NCBI GenBank assembly: GCA_964563755.1 | Contig: CAZLYC010000003.1 | Span: forward strand, 85,805-149,804 | Direction of reading: 5' to 3' | Source of the DNA: JABMQF01 sp964563755 | GTDB lineage: Archaea > Nanobdellota > Nanobdellia > Woesearchaeales > UBA11576 | Length of the DNA stretch: 64,000 bases | Shown here: one piece after another, positions 56,435 through 63,948 of the stretch | Numbering within the stretch: the first letter of the stretch is position 1 | Layout: the number at the start of each line of letters is the position of its first letter | Position numbers and translations under genes: made by a program | The notes under the pieces: model-generated | The model's database searches: none | The model's input: the letters and a program-made list of their open reading frames with translations, nothing else | Told to the model about the DNA's origin: nothing

Positions 56435-57437
56435 GCTTGTAGCAGTTCTCCTGCATAGCACCAAGCATCACATCATCCCTTCTGTCTATCTTTGCGCATG
56501 CTTCAGTGTCAGAAGTCTCCTTTACATAACCCATTATGCAAAGGCTTTTCTGCATCCTTGAGGCGGTCCTGCCGCCTGCAAACACAAAGATATCGCACTC
56601 ATTGACATCATCCCTCGCAGCGGCGACAAAACCAAGGCATTCGTATATCTGCTTGTCATACGTCGCATGCCAGCATGGCTCTATGTCATTCTCATTCACT
56701 GCAATCTGTGAAAGGCAGTCAGACATCGCATAATACTCACCAATATCGGTGCACTGGTCTATCTTGAAAGTTATGCTCTGGGATACGCCGAACTTCTCAA
56801 GGCAATCTTCCCTCTGTTCGCCCGACTTCTCGCAATAGTTCCTGTCGCCAGATATTGTGGCGAAAGTGAAGAAACACTCAGTATCATTTACGCATGCAGT
56901 GTTCGCATCAAGCTCCCTGAAGAAGTAGAAAGCGACATGCTTAGGCACTCCTGCCTCCTCTTCTATGTCTGCAGATACAACAACCTTCTCAGATCCTATA
57001 TCCACAAGGTACTCTGCAGAATTGCTGCCGACATTCTTTAGCGACACTCCTGTTATTCCAAGCTGGGTGTCTGTCTTCCTTGAAAGGAAATTGAATTCAT
57101 TAGAAGAGAACTTAAGCCTCAAATCCTTGACAAACATCCTACTAAGAGCGTTATAGCTCTTCTTGTCCCATGTAGACGCGAAAGTAGCTGCAAAATCATC
57201 ATATTTTCCTGCTTCAACCAGCTGCTTTTCCTCTACAACTTCCTGCTCCAGCTCTTCCTGCCCTTCTACTGTGACAGGCAGCTCCCTCGTATCACACATA
57301 TCATTCTTGTTAGCATCAAGGCAGCAGCTTGAGCCTATCATTACATTAGGCTTCTCACAGACCATCTTCTGACCGCAGCCAAATATCAACAATACCAACA
57401 AAACAGAAAATACCAAAAACGCTTGCCTAACCCCCAT
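56421..57437 (-). CDS. Lipoprotein with Cys-rich conserved domain
   Basis: About 338 residues. The signal peptide ends in LLIFGC (lipobox). The segment KPNVMIGSSCCLDANKNDMCD is a CCLDxNxNxxCD motif. The rest holds a beta-rich, NTF2/LamG-free region (KYDDFAATFASTWDKKSYNALSRMFVKDLRLKF) and a Cys-rich C-terminal half (more than ten cysteines, e.g. CVNDTECFFTFATISGDRNYC, DCLSQIAVNENDIEPCWHATYDKQIYECLGFV). ATG at 57437 has GGAGGT. Proteins with this style of Cys motif are, as I recall, common in Woesearchaeota. Function unknown; anchored outside. Confidence 0.7.
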   Translation of the reverse strand: MGVRQAFLVFSVLLVLLIFGCGQKMVCEKPNVMIGSSCCLDANKNDMCDTRELPVTVEGQEELEQEVVEEKQLVEAGKYDDFAATFASTWDKKSYNALSRMFVKDLRLKFSSNEFNFLSRKTDTQLGITGVSLKNVGSNSAEYLVDIGSEKVVVSADIEEEAGVPKHVAFYFFRELDANTACVNDTECFFTFATISGDRNYCEKSGEQREDCLEKFGVSQSITFKIDQCTDIGEYYAMSDCLSQIAVNENDIEPCWHATYDKQIYECLGFVAAARDDVNECDIFVFAGGRTASRMQKSLCIMGYVKETSDTEACAKIDRRDDVMLGAMQENCYKLNFP

Positions 57438-57482
57438 TTCAATTACCTCCACACATAAAAATAATATAAAAAAATAAAAGAT

Positions 57483-58061
57483 TTATTCCTCGACGTATAT
57501 CACGCCCTGTATTGTAGGACGGGCTGTCGAGAACCACGCTATCTTTGCAGGCTTTGTGAACGTGTAGCTCCAGCTCTCTCCCTGTAACATAGGTTCAGGC
57601 TTTATGCCTGCAGCCTTCTGGCCGCTCCAGCCTATTATGTGTTGCAGGTTGTCGTTCACGTTTCGCCATTCAACTGTCGTACCGACCTTCACGTGCATCT
57701 CTTCAGGATACGCCTTGAGGTCCTTAAGCGAGACCACGCGATAGTTCTGCGCAGTCTGGTTCGATTCAGCTGCAGGCTCTTCAGTCTCTGTAGCTGTTGT
57801 CGTCTCTGTCTCCTGCGCCGGATCTTCAACAGGTTGCTCTGCCACAGGCTCTTCTTCAGGAGTCGTCTCCGGAGATACTGCCTGCTGCGTCACATCAGAC
57901 CCTGCCTCTTTCACTTCCTCTTCAGGAAGCTCTGGCTCAGTCACCTGTTCGACAGCCGTCTCTTGCACTGGTTCTTCCTTAGCAGCTTCTTTCCCGCCGC
58001 AGCCGGACAATGCCAGTACCAAAGATAGCAAAAGAATCCAAATCAAATGGCTCTTTTTCAT
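57483..58061 (-). CDS. Cupredoxin-fold lipoprotein lacking most copper ligands
   Basis: A 192-residue lipoprotein (LSGC, Cys21), with a long acidic, Pro/Thr/Gln-rich spacer (about 25-110). The C-terminal domain LKAYPEEMHVKVGTTVEWRNVNDNLQHIIGW ... SWSYTFTKPAKIAWFSTARPTIQGVIYVEE has the strand pattern of plastocyanin-type cupredoxins and one ligand-position His (LQHII). The C-terminal Cys-x-x-His-x-x-Met motif is replaced by FSTARPTIQG, so it probably does not bind type-1 copper. It may be an electron-transport relic or a general binding fold. Confidence 0.75.
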   Translation of the reverse strand: MKKSHLIWILLLSLVLALSGCGGKEAAKEEPVQETAVEQVTEPELPEEEVKEAGSDVTQQAVSPETTPEEEPVAEQPVEDPAQETETTTATETEEPAAESNQTAQNYRVVSLKDLKAYPEEMHVKVGTTVEWRNVNDNLQHIIGWSGQKAAGIKPEPMLQGESWSYTFTKPAKIAWFSTARPTIQGVIYVEE

Positions 58062-58125
58062 GACTCTTACCGATAAGACTTTGATTTATATATTTTACCT
58101 AGGTTTCCAACCATAAACAAGAGTT

Positions 58126-58220
58126 TAAATGCCGCGCTCGCACTGTTTATTTCTTAGCTATTGTTCGCCCAACTGCAATTGTTCTAGACACGTTATCTGA
58201 TGCTCGCTAGGCGGCATTTA
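58126..58220 (+). repeat. Dispersed intergenic repeat, copy 6
   Basis: A 95-base copy with 10-base perfect ends TAAATGCCGC ... GCGGCATTTA, core GTTCGCCCAACTGCAATTG and right arm TGATGCTCGCTAGGCGGCA. It is nearly the same as copy 2 in the GTTCTAGAC and GTTATCTG segments. T-rich sequence follows the right end. It lies between two minus-strand genes. Confidence 0.9.
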
Positions 58221-58252
58221 TTCTTTTTATTTTAACAGAAATATCTTTACAA

Positions 58253-59284
58253 TTATTTCTTCTTATCAGGTATCAGATAATCCTTAAGCAGGTCTATACC
58301 TAGAGTCTCATAATAATTAGAACGTACATAGTTCTTGATTATTGCCTTGGCCCACTCAGGAGAGTAAGTCTTCATCGCACTTATGCTTTCAGTGATGTGC
58401 TCGTCAAGGCTGCTTCCTACCAGCTCCTTGTCAATCATGAAAAGGTCTGTCATGAAGAATATCTTTATGCATGGTATCTTTGGGAATATGTCTGACGAGG
58501 CTTTCATGTCAGGCACAGAATAGTATACTTTGCAGGTCTTGAGCGTCTCTTTATTCTCAAGCCACGTAAGCCCTGTCGTATCCAATATCTTCTTCCTGTA
58601 ATCATCAGGTATTATGAGGTTGCCATCAGGCTTGACTATTGTAGAAACATCTGACTTGTCAAATAACACCCTCTTGCTCCTTGAATAGTAATGTGATGCC
58701 AATATCATCTCTACAGTCTCAGGCTGGACAAGCAGTTCCGGAGTCTTATTTCCGAGCGTCCCGACAAGGTCTTTGACAGAACACCATCTCAGATAGACGC
58801 TATTATCCTTACGCTTCTTGAATACCTGTTCCTTCTTCATACCTTGCGCAGGATTTTTCCTCAGGTCCGCAATATAGAACTGCAAAACCCCTTTCTCATG
58901 CGAAAGAGCAACACCGACAGGAACAATCGTGTCGATCACAGGAGCGTACTTACCGCTGAAACCTTCTTCTGCAAGTTCGCGCACAAGACCATCAATAGAT
59001 GAAAGGTCAGGTGCATTGTAATACTCCTCAGAAAGCCTCAGGTATCCTCCTGCGGTCTTGAGTTTTGGATCCTTCGGAGGCTCATAATCCTTGACAAGCC
59101 TGCCAAGAAGATAATAATAAATCCCTTTCTTCTTCTTTCGTATCAGGCATCCTGCACGGACCATCCTTATGTTAGAATCAAAAACCCTCTTCTTAGGAAC
59201 CGGATTCTTCTCTATCTTGCTCTCAGTATCAGAATGCACCTTCTTTAGCTGATTCACGATCTCGCTTAAGTATTGTAGTACCAT
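58253..59284 (-). CDS. Nudix-like protein, 343 residues, divergent
   Basis: An N-terminal basic region (SKIEKNPVPKKRVFDSNIRMVRAGCLIRKKKKGIYYYLLGRLV) leads to TAGGYLRLSEEYYNAPDLSSIDGLVRELAEEGF at about 78-110. This resembles the Nudix box (GGx5E ... REUxEExGU), with an 8-residue insertion before REL and one residue missing at the end. A C-terminal half of 230 residues has no known match (IIPDDYRKKILDTTGLTWLE, DEHITESISAMKTYSPEWAKAIIKNYVRSNYYETLGIDL). It may hydrolyse a nucleoside diphosphate derivative. ATG at 59284 follows AGGATGG; a TTG three bases earlier is also in frame. Confidence 0.6.
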   Translation of the reverse strand: MVLQYLSEIVNQLKKVHSDTESKIEKNPVPKKRVFDSNIRMVRAGCLIRKKKKGIYYYLLGRLVKDYEPPKDPKLKTAGGYLRLSEEYYNAPDLSSIDGLVRELAEEGFSGKYAPVIDTIVPVGVALSHEKGVLQFYIADLRKNPAQGMKKEQVFKKRKDNSVYLRWCSVKDLVGTLGNKTPELLVQPETVEMILASHYYSRSKRVLFDKSDVSTIVKPDGNLIIPDDYRKKILDTTGLTWLENKETLKTCKVYYSVPDMKASSDIFPKIPCIKIFFMTDLFMIDKELVGSSLDEHITESISAMKTYSPEWAKAIIKNYVRSNYYETLGIDLLKDYLIPDKKK

Positions 59285-59293
59285 CAAACCATC

Positions 59294-59809
59294 CTAGTAA
59301 ATTATCCCAACCAGAATGCCATGCACCTGCTCAAACCTTATCTTCTCAGGATCCTGCACAGGATTGTTATCTCCTTTGACAAGGAAAAAAACACCTGCGT
59401 CATCAACATCTTTCTTGACAACACGATGGACAATGAGGTCATCGGTTATGCTGGACTCATAAGAGATTATGTCTCCTACATCTATGTCATCAGGCGAATC
59501 AGGCCTGAGCTCTATCGAATTAGCAGTATCATCAAAGAATGGGTCCATCGAATTGGTGTCTGCAAACGCTGCCCAGCTAGCACCTTCAATATCCAAGACC
59601 ACTTGGTCGTTGTAGACGTGAATCTGGCTCTCAGAGATGTGGTCTGAAGGTGAGGAGCGTTCAGCGCTCTTTAAAAAAGGAACAAAGCCAAAATTAAGCG
59701 GTTTTTCGACATCATAATAGACAAAGCTAGTGAGAAGAGTATTTAAAACCCAACCTGCACTGAAAATTGCTAAAAACGCTATTATAAGCCTTAGTTTACT
59801 CAAAAACAT
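59294..59809 (-). CDS. Signal peptidase I (archaeal/ER type)
   Basis: About 171 residues. An N-terminal membrane anchor (LSKLRLIIAFLAIFSAGWVLNTLLTSFVYYDV) is followed by the catalytic Ser in FADTNSMDPFFDDTANSIEL (TNSMDP). The catalytic His (DDLIVHRVVKK) and the segment VFFLVKGDNNPVQDPEKI complete the S26 motif set; the Ser-His form (no Lys) is typical of archaea and eukaryotes. It removes signal peptides of secreted proteins, several of which are in this window. ATG at 59809 has TGGGGGTA directly before it. The upstream open part lies in the divergent promoter region. Confidence 0.88.
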   Translation of the reverse strand: MFLSKLRLIIAFLAIFSAGWVLNTLLTSFVYYDVEKPLNFGFVPFLKSAERSSPSDHISESQIHVYNDQVVLDIEGASWAAFADTNSMDPFFDDTANSIELRPDSPDDIDVGDIISYESSITDDLIVHRVVKKDVDDAGVFFLVKGDNNPVQDPEKIRFEQVHGILVGIIY

Positions 59810-59949
59810 TACCCCCAAAGTGACCGGACAGGCCGGACAACCATTTATTGACCACTTTGTAGTAGTCTCACCCTTTAAATTATTTACGGTTTTATTTAAA
59901 AAGAGCACATGAAAAATGACCCACCGGAAAGGACGGCAAATGTTTATAT

Positions 59950-59970
59950 AAAATGCTAAAAAAGCATTTT
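59950..59970. promoter_or_regulatory. Palindrome at the start of the lipid kinase gene
   Basis: AAAATGC-TAAAAAA-GCATTTT: a 7+7 perfect inverted repeat between the TATA box (GTTTATATAAAA, 59942-59953) and the ATG at 59974. The message is therefore probably near-leaderless, and the palindrome overlaps the start point. Confidence 0.5.
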
Positions 59971-59973
59971 ACG

Positions 59974-61200
59974 ATGCCGCTCAAGATTGCAGCAATAGTT
60001 AATGCTAATGCAAAGCAGAACAAGAGCAATTCCGCTAAAAAAGAAGCCAGGAAGCTCGAACGAATCCTTGATTTTTCAGATGCAAAAGTCGACCTGACAG
60101 GAAAAGCAGACATAGTCAAGAACCTCTGTGATGATTACATGAAAGAGAAGACAGACATAGTCATACTTTCCGGAGGAGACGGCACTGTCCAGAATTTCCT
60201 GACAACCTTCTTCAAGCAAGCATACAAGGAATTCGGCAGAGGGCAAACGCCTATTGAATTTGCAAGGACACTCAACAGAGCATCGCTTGAGCAAGCGACA
60301 AAGATACATCTTCCCAAGATATACCACAGGAGACGCGGGACTGTGAATGTCTATGCAGACACACTGAAGATGACGGGAGAGATGGAACAAGTAGCGCAGA
60401 ATCTATACGAGACAAAAAGATTCGGCAACAAGAACCCGACACACCTGTTTGAAAGAGCATATGTACCGATACTCATGCTGTATCCGAAAGACAAACCAGA
60501 CGACCTTGAATCCATACAGCTCATGTCGCTTTATGCTGACGCATCATTATACCGATTCTTCGAGGAATATTACAAGCCGAAAGACAGGGGCGGAGAGTGC
60601 TCAATGATGACTGCTGCGACAATAATCGCAAGATGCGCAGGCTCTATAACTCTCAGCAAAATAGTCGATGGAATCAGCTCTGCAAGCGCATTCCAGAAAT
60701 TGAAGACAGCTTATGAAAACAGGTATGTTGACGAGATATTAGCTTCTATAAGCTGCGAGGTTATCATTGACGATGCAACAAGGATGACAGAGAGGAACGC
60801 TACAGCGATGGGCACACTCGGAGCGAGCCTCTATGGAATAAAACCTTTCTGGAGAATGCCATCAAAGCCGCAGGATTTCAGCCCATTCTACAAAGCAGGG
60901 ACTGCGGAAAGAGCCCGTGATTTCAGCTACGAGAAAATAAGCGGCAAGCGCTTCCAGTTCATAGGAGGCAAACCTGATCCTTTTGAAATTGTCAAGGCTC
61001 TGCCAAAACTTTATCTTGGAAATGAAACGTGCATATCCGGGATGGAAGACACACTTGCGAACAGAGTGGAAATCACACAAGACGAGAACCTCAAGATAAT
61101 CGCAGATGGCAGCAGGCACTCAAATGGAAAACGGGCAGTCATTGAAGTTGCATATTTACAGCCGTTCATAATGCTCGATAAGAATCCTAGACTAGCATGA
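59974..61200 (+). CDS. Diacylglycerol-kinase-like lipid kinase
   Basis: About 408 residues. The catalytic domain (DAGK_cat) has IVNANAKQNKSN, then DIVILSGGDGTVQNFLTTFFKQA (GGDGT nucleotide-binding motif). A large insertion follows, with KIYHRRRGTVNVYADTLKMTGEMEQVAQNL (the G-T-x-N-x-x-A part) and a C-terminal beta-rich domain with ISGKRFQFIGGKPDPFEIVKALPKLYLG ... LKIIADGSRHSNGKRAVIEVAYLQPF. It phosphorylates a lipid such as archaeol-type or sphingoid precursors; the true substrate is unknown. ATG at 59974 is chosen; an earlier ATG (59953) lies on the TATA box. Confidence 0.8.
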   Translation: MPLKIAAIVNANAKQNKSNSAKKEARKLERILDFSDAKVDLTGKADIVKNLCDDYMKEKTDIVILSGGDGTVQNFLTTFFKQAYKEFGRGQTPIEFARTLNRASLEQATKIHLPKIYHRRRGTVNVYADTLKMTGEMEQVAQNLYETKRFGNKNPTHLFERAYVPILMLYPKDKPDDLESIQLMSLYADASLYRFFEEYYKPKDRGGECSMMTAATIIARCAGSITLSKIVDGISSASAFQKLKTAYENRYVDEILASISCEVIIDDATRMTERNATAMGTLGASLYGIKPFWRMPSKPQDFSPFYKAGTAERARDFSYEKISGKRFQFIGGKPDPFEIVKALPKLYLGNETCISGMEDTLANRVEITQDENLKIIADGSRHSNGKRAVIEVAYLQPFIMLDKNPRLA

Positions 61201-61293
61201 ATGCCGCGCTCACACCGAATATTTCTCTGTTGATGTTTGTCCAACTACAATTAAGTTCGATTAATATCTGGATGCTCGCCAGGCGGCATTCAT
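61197..61293 (+). repeat. Dispersed intergenic repeat, copy 7
   Basis: A 97-base copy with 11-base perfect ends ATGAATGCCGC ... GCGGCATTCAT. Its left end overlaps the stop codon of the lipid kinase gene. Core GTTTGTCCAACTACAATT and right arm GGATGCTCGCCAGGCGGCA show some decay. It is in a convergent gap, 13 bases before the end of the hydrolase gene. Confidence 0.9.
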
Positions 61294-61305
61294 TTCTGAA
61301 CTAAC

Positions 61306-62100
61306 TCAGCCTGTCGCAAGGAAATTCATAATATCAAGCGCCAAGTCATCTCCTGTCTTGGTGTGCTCTGCAAGCATGTCAGTGCCATGCGCCCTGCTGT
61401 CCCTGTACGCGATTGATTTGACAGGCAGATTTTTTATCTTAGCAGTATCAGCCATGCTCCTCGCGGCATTCGCAGAAGCTGAATCCAGCTGGCCATATAC
61501 GATAAGAGCAGGTTTGCCGAAATCAAGCAATGACCCCGCGGGCTTCAATCCGTGATAATCATTGCCAGGGCTCAACATCACTACCTTATCTATCCTTGAA
61601 TCTTCTGCTCCAGAAATTATCGCAGCATTCGCTCCTATGCTGGCGCCAACAACATAAACTTTCGACAGCTCTTTCTTGTCAATCACAAAATCGATGAAAT
61701 CACCGACATCATCAACCATACCAAGAAAATCCGCATCCTTGAACACCATCCAGTTCAGGTCGGACTCTCCGTGTCCTCTCAAGTCAGGGGCAAGCACAGT
61801 GAAACCTCTCTTATTCAGCGCTTCAGCGAAATCATCCCAAGCATGCCTGTCCTTGTTCAGCATGTGAAGCAAAACGACGAGCTCATCACCACCTGAATAG
61901 TATGATGCTATCAGATTAGTGCCATCTTTTGCTATAATCTTTACGCGCTCCACACCTGAAGAAACAGATGCTTGAGAATATTTTGATCCGCCTGAAACAG
62001 CAGCGTCCGCAAGCGGCTTTTCATCTGGTGCTTCTTTTCCGCAACCAGCCAGCAAGAGTGATAATACAACAAGAATGATGAATACTACTGCTTTTCCCAT
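61306..62100 (-). CDS. Lipoprotein alpha/beta hydrolase
   Basis: About 264 residues. Signal peptide with lipobox (VLSLLLAGC). The alpha/beta-hydrolase core has LVVLLHMLNKDRHAWDDFAEALNKRGFTVLAPDLRGHGESD, the nucleophile elbow VVGASIGANAAII (Ser in GxSxG), and a late catalytic Asp/His region (SPGNDYHGLKP, PALIVYGQLDSASANA, DSRAHGTDML). It is probably an esterase or peptidase on the outside of the cell membrane. ATG at 62100 has GGAGGCG. It is divergent from the EndoQ gene, and the two share a promoter region with TATTTAAATATTT. Confidence 0.85.
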   Translation of the reverse strand: MGKAVVFIILVVLSLLLAGCGKEAPDEKPLADAAVSGGSKYSQASVSSGVERVKIIAKDGTNLIASYYSGGDELVVLLHMLNKDRHAWDDFAEALNKRGFTVLAPDLRGHGESDLNWMVFKDADFLGMVDDVGDFIDFVIDKKELSKVYVVGASIGANAAIISGAEDSRIDKVVMLSPGNDYHGLKPAGSLLDFGKPALIVYGQLDSASANAARSMADTAKIKNLPVKSIAYRDSRAHGTDMLAEHTKTGDDLALDIMNFLATG

Positions 62101-62175
62101 CTGAACGCCTCCGGAAAACCAGGAAATATATAGCATTACGAAGTATTTAAATATTTCCCGCCAAAACAAAATGTC

Positions 62176-63504
62176 ATGAAAATATTCGCGGACCTCCACA
62201 TCCATTCAAAATATTCTAGAGGATGCAGCAAAGATCTTGACATCAAGAATCTTGAGAAATACGCGAGGATAAAAGGCATTGATATCCTCGGAACAGGGGA
62301 CTTCACGCACCCGGAATGGATTAAAGAGATAAAGAAAGAACTTTCTTCTGAAGGAGACGGGATATACAGGACAAAAACAGGCTACCCGTTCATACTGCAG
62401 ACAGAGATATCACTGGTATATTCACAAGGAGGAAAAGGAAGAAGAGTGCACAACGTAGTGCTTGCTCCAAGCATAGACGTCGCAGAACAGATAACAGATG
62501 AACTGAAAAAAAGAGGGAGAGTGGATTATGACGGACGTCCTATCTTCAAGATATCCTGCATCGAATTCACGGAGATGCTCCACAAGATAAACAAGGACAT
62601 AGAAGTGATACCTGCGCACATATGGACTCCCTGGTTCTCATTATTCGGCTCAAAGTCAGGATTCAACTCAATAAAGGAAGCATTCGGGGACCAGCTCAAG
62701 AACATACACGCGATAGAGACTGGTCTAAGCAGCGACCCGTCCATGAACTGGAGGATAAGCCAGCTAGACAATATGCAGATACTCTCTTTCTCAGACCTGC
62801 ATTCATACTGGCCATGGAGGATAGGCAGAGAGTGCACAATACTCGACATCGAAAAACTCAGTTATGATAACATGCTCAAAGCGATAAGAACAGGTAATGG
62901 ATTGCACGGAACAATTGAAGTCGATCCAGCTTATGGAAAATATCATGAAGACGGACATCGAGCATGCAATGTCTGCATGACACCATCTGAATCTATGAAA
63001 CTGAAAGACATCTGCCCTAAATGCAAAAAGCCATTGACAATAGGAGTGCATCATAGAGTTGAGGAGCTTGCAGACAGACCAGAAGGTTATACTAGGAAAG
63101 ACGCAAAACAGTTCTATAGAATGGTTCCACTATCTGAGCTTCTCGCAAACATATTCGGCAAAGGGATTGCGACAAAGAAGATATGGGAAGAATATTCAAG
63201 ACTCACAAAGCTTGGAAGCGAGATGCAGCTCCTGATAAATACGCCTCTTGCAGAGCTGGAAAAAGTCACAACACCAAAAGTCGCACAGGCAATACTGAAG
63301 AACAGGCAAGGCAACATACAGATAAGGCCCGGCTATGACGGAGTCTATGGCGTACCGCTGTTTGATGAGAACGAACGTGAGTATGCAGGACCGCAGATAT
63401 TCTTCGGAGATGGAACTTCAGATGTACCGAGCGATGAAAAACAAGACAAGAAACCAGCTAAATCAAATAAAACAAATGCTCAAAAAGCATTGAATGAATT
63501 CTAA
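62176..63504 (+). CDS. Endonuclease Q-like repair nuclease (PHP domain + zinc ribbon)
   Basis: A 442-residue protein. The PHP domain opens with ADLHIHSKYSRGC (H8, H10), with GTGDFTHPEW, HNVVLAP, VIPAHIWTPWFS and SFSDLHSYWPWRIGRE providing further metal ligands. A four-Cys zinc ribbon is ACNVCMTPSESM ... DICPKCKKPLTIG (about 257-278), followed by the GVHHRVEELADRPEGY segment. The arrangement matches archaeal EndoQ/TIGR00375, which cuts 5' of deaminated bases (hypoxanthine, uracil) in DNA. The C-terminus QKALNEF resembles a PCNA-binding PIP box. Length is close to known EndoQ (about 424). Confidence 0.9.
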   Translation: MKIFADLHIHSKYSRGCSKDLDIKNLEKYARIKGIDILGTGDFTHPEWIKEIKKELSSEGDGIYRTKTGYPFILQTEISLVYSQGGKGRRVHNVVLAPSIDVAEQITDELKKRGRVDYDGRPIFKISCIEFTEMLHKINKDIEVIPAHIWTPWFSLFGSKSGFNSIKEAFGDQLKNIHAIETGLSSDPSMNWRISQLDNMQILSFSDLHSYWPWRIGRECTILDIEKLSYDNMLKAIRTGNGLHGTIEVDPAYGKYHEDGHRACNVCMTPSESMKLKDICPKCKKPLTIGVHHRVEELADRPEGYTRKDAKQFYRMVPLSELLANIFGKGIATKKIWEEYSRLTKLGSEMQLLINTPLAELEKVTTPKVAQAILKNRQGNIQIRPGYDGVYGVPLFDENEREYAGPQIFFGDGTSDVPSDEKQDKKPAKSNKTNAQKALNEF

Positions 63505-63594
63505 ATGCTCTTAGAATGATTGATTAAAAAAAAATCACCCGACCGGTCGTTAAGAAGGCCGGGCACAAATAAAAAAAATAAAGAAAGAAGGTAT

Positions 63595-63699
63595 TTATCT
63601 CTTCTTTTTCTTCTTGACAGCCTTCTTTTTCTTGACGACCTTTTTCTTCACTGCTTTTCTCTTAACTGCCTTCTTCTTGACTGCTTTTTTCTTTGCCAA
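63595..63699 (-). CDS. 34-residue Lys/Ala/Val-rich peptide (H1-tail-like)
   Basis: Starts at TTG (63699) with GAGGTG seven bases upstream and reads MAKKKAVKKKAVKRKAVKKK, then VVKKKKAVKKKKKR. There is a stop in the same frame just upstream of the TTG, so no longer version exists. The repeated (A/V)KKK unit resembles histone H1 tails and bacterial AlgP/HctA-like DNA-binding peptides. It probably compacts or coats DNA. A TATA-like TTTTTATATACTG on the minus strand lies about 55-65 bases upstream of the TTG, with a palindrome between. Confidence 0.6.
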   Translation of the reverse strand: MAKKKAVKKKAVKRKAVKKKVVKKKKAVKKKKKR

Positions 63700-63722
63700 A
63701 ATACTTCACCTCTGAAGTTACA

Positions 63723-63737
63723 GCGCGTTTAACGCGC
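63723..63737. promoter_or_regulatory. Palindrome at the promoter of the Lys-rich peptide
   Basis: GCGCGTT-T-AACGCGC is a perfect 7+7 inverted repeat, and AACGCGCGTT (63731-63740) a second, overlapping one. It sits at the predicted transcription start, about 25 bases from the TATA-like box, between the box and the TTG start. A likely operator. Confidence 0.5.
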
Positions 63738-63740
63738 GTT

Positions 63741-63948
63741 AGCTATTCATATAGGGAACAGTATATAAAAAGGTTTCTGTTTTTTCCGGATAAAATGCGC
63801 AAAAATACAAAGAAAAAGCAGAACGCAAAAGAAAAAAACACGAACTGAATCAATTTTACCGACGAGAAACATTAATCACGTAAAATGTTCATGATTATGC
63901 GAAGAAAAAAATAAAAAAAATCAATAAATTAAAATACCAAAAAACAAA
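63741..63948. other. AT-rich spacer at right end
   Basis: Promoter sequence of the Lys-rich peptide followed by A-rich bases. No convincing gene or hairpin was seen, apart from the end of a reading frame that enters from the right edge. Confidence 0.45.

Noticed and set aside
3628..61293. Insertion sequence ends with target duplications
   Set aside because: No transposase gene is linked, and the flanks of copies are inverted rather than direct repeats.
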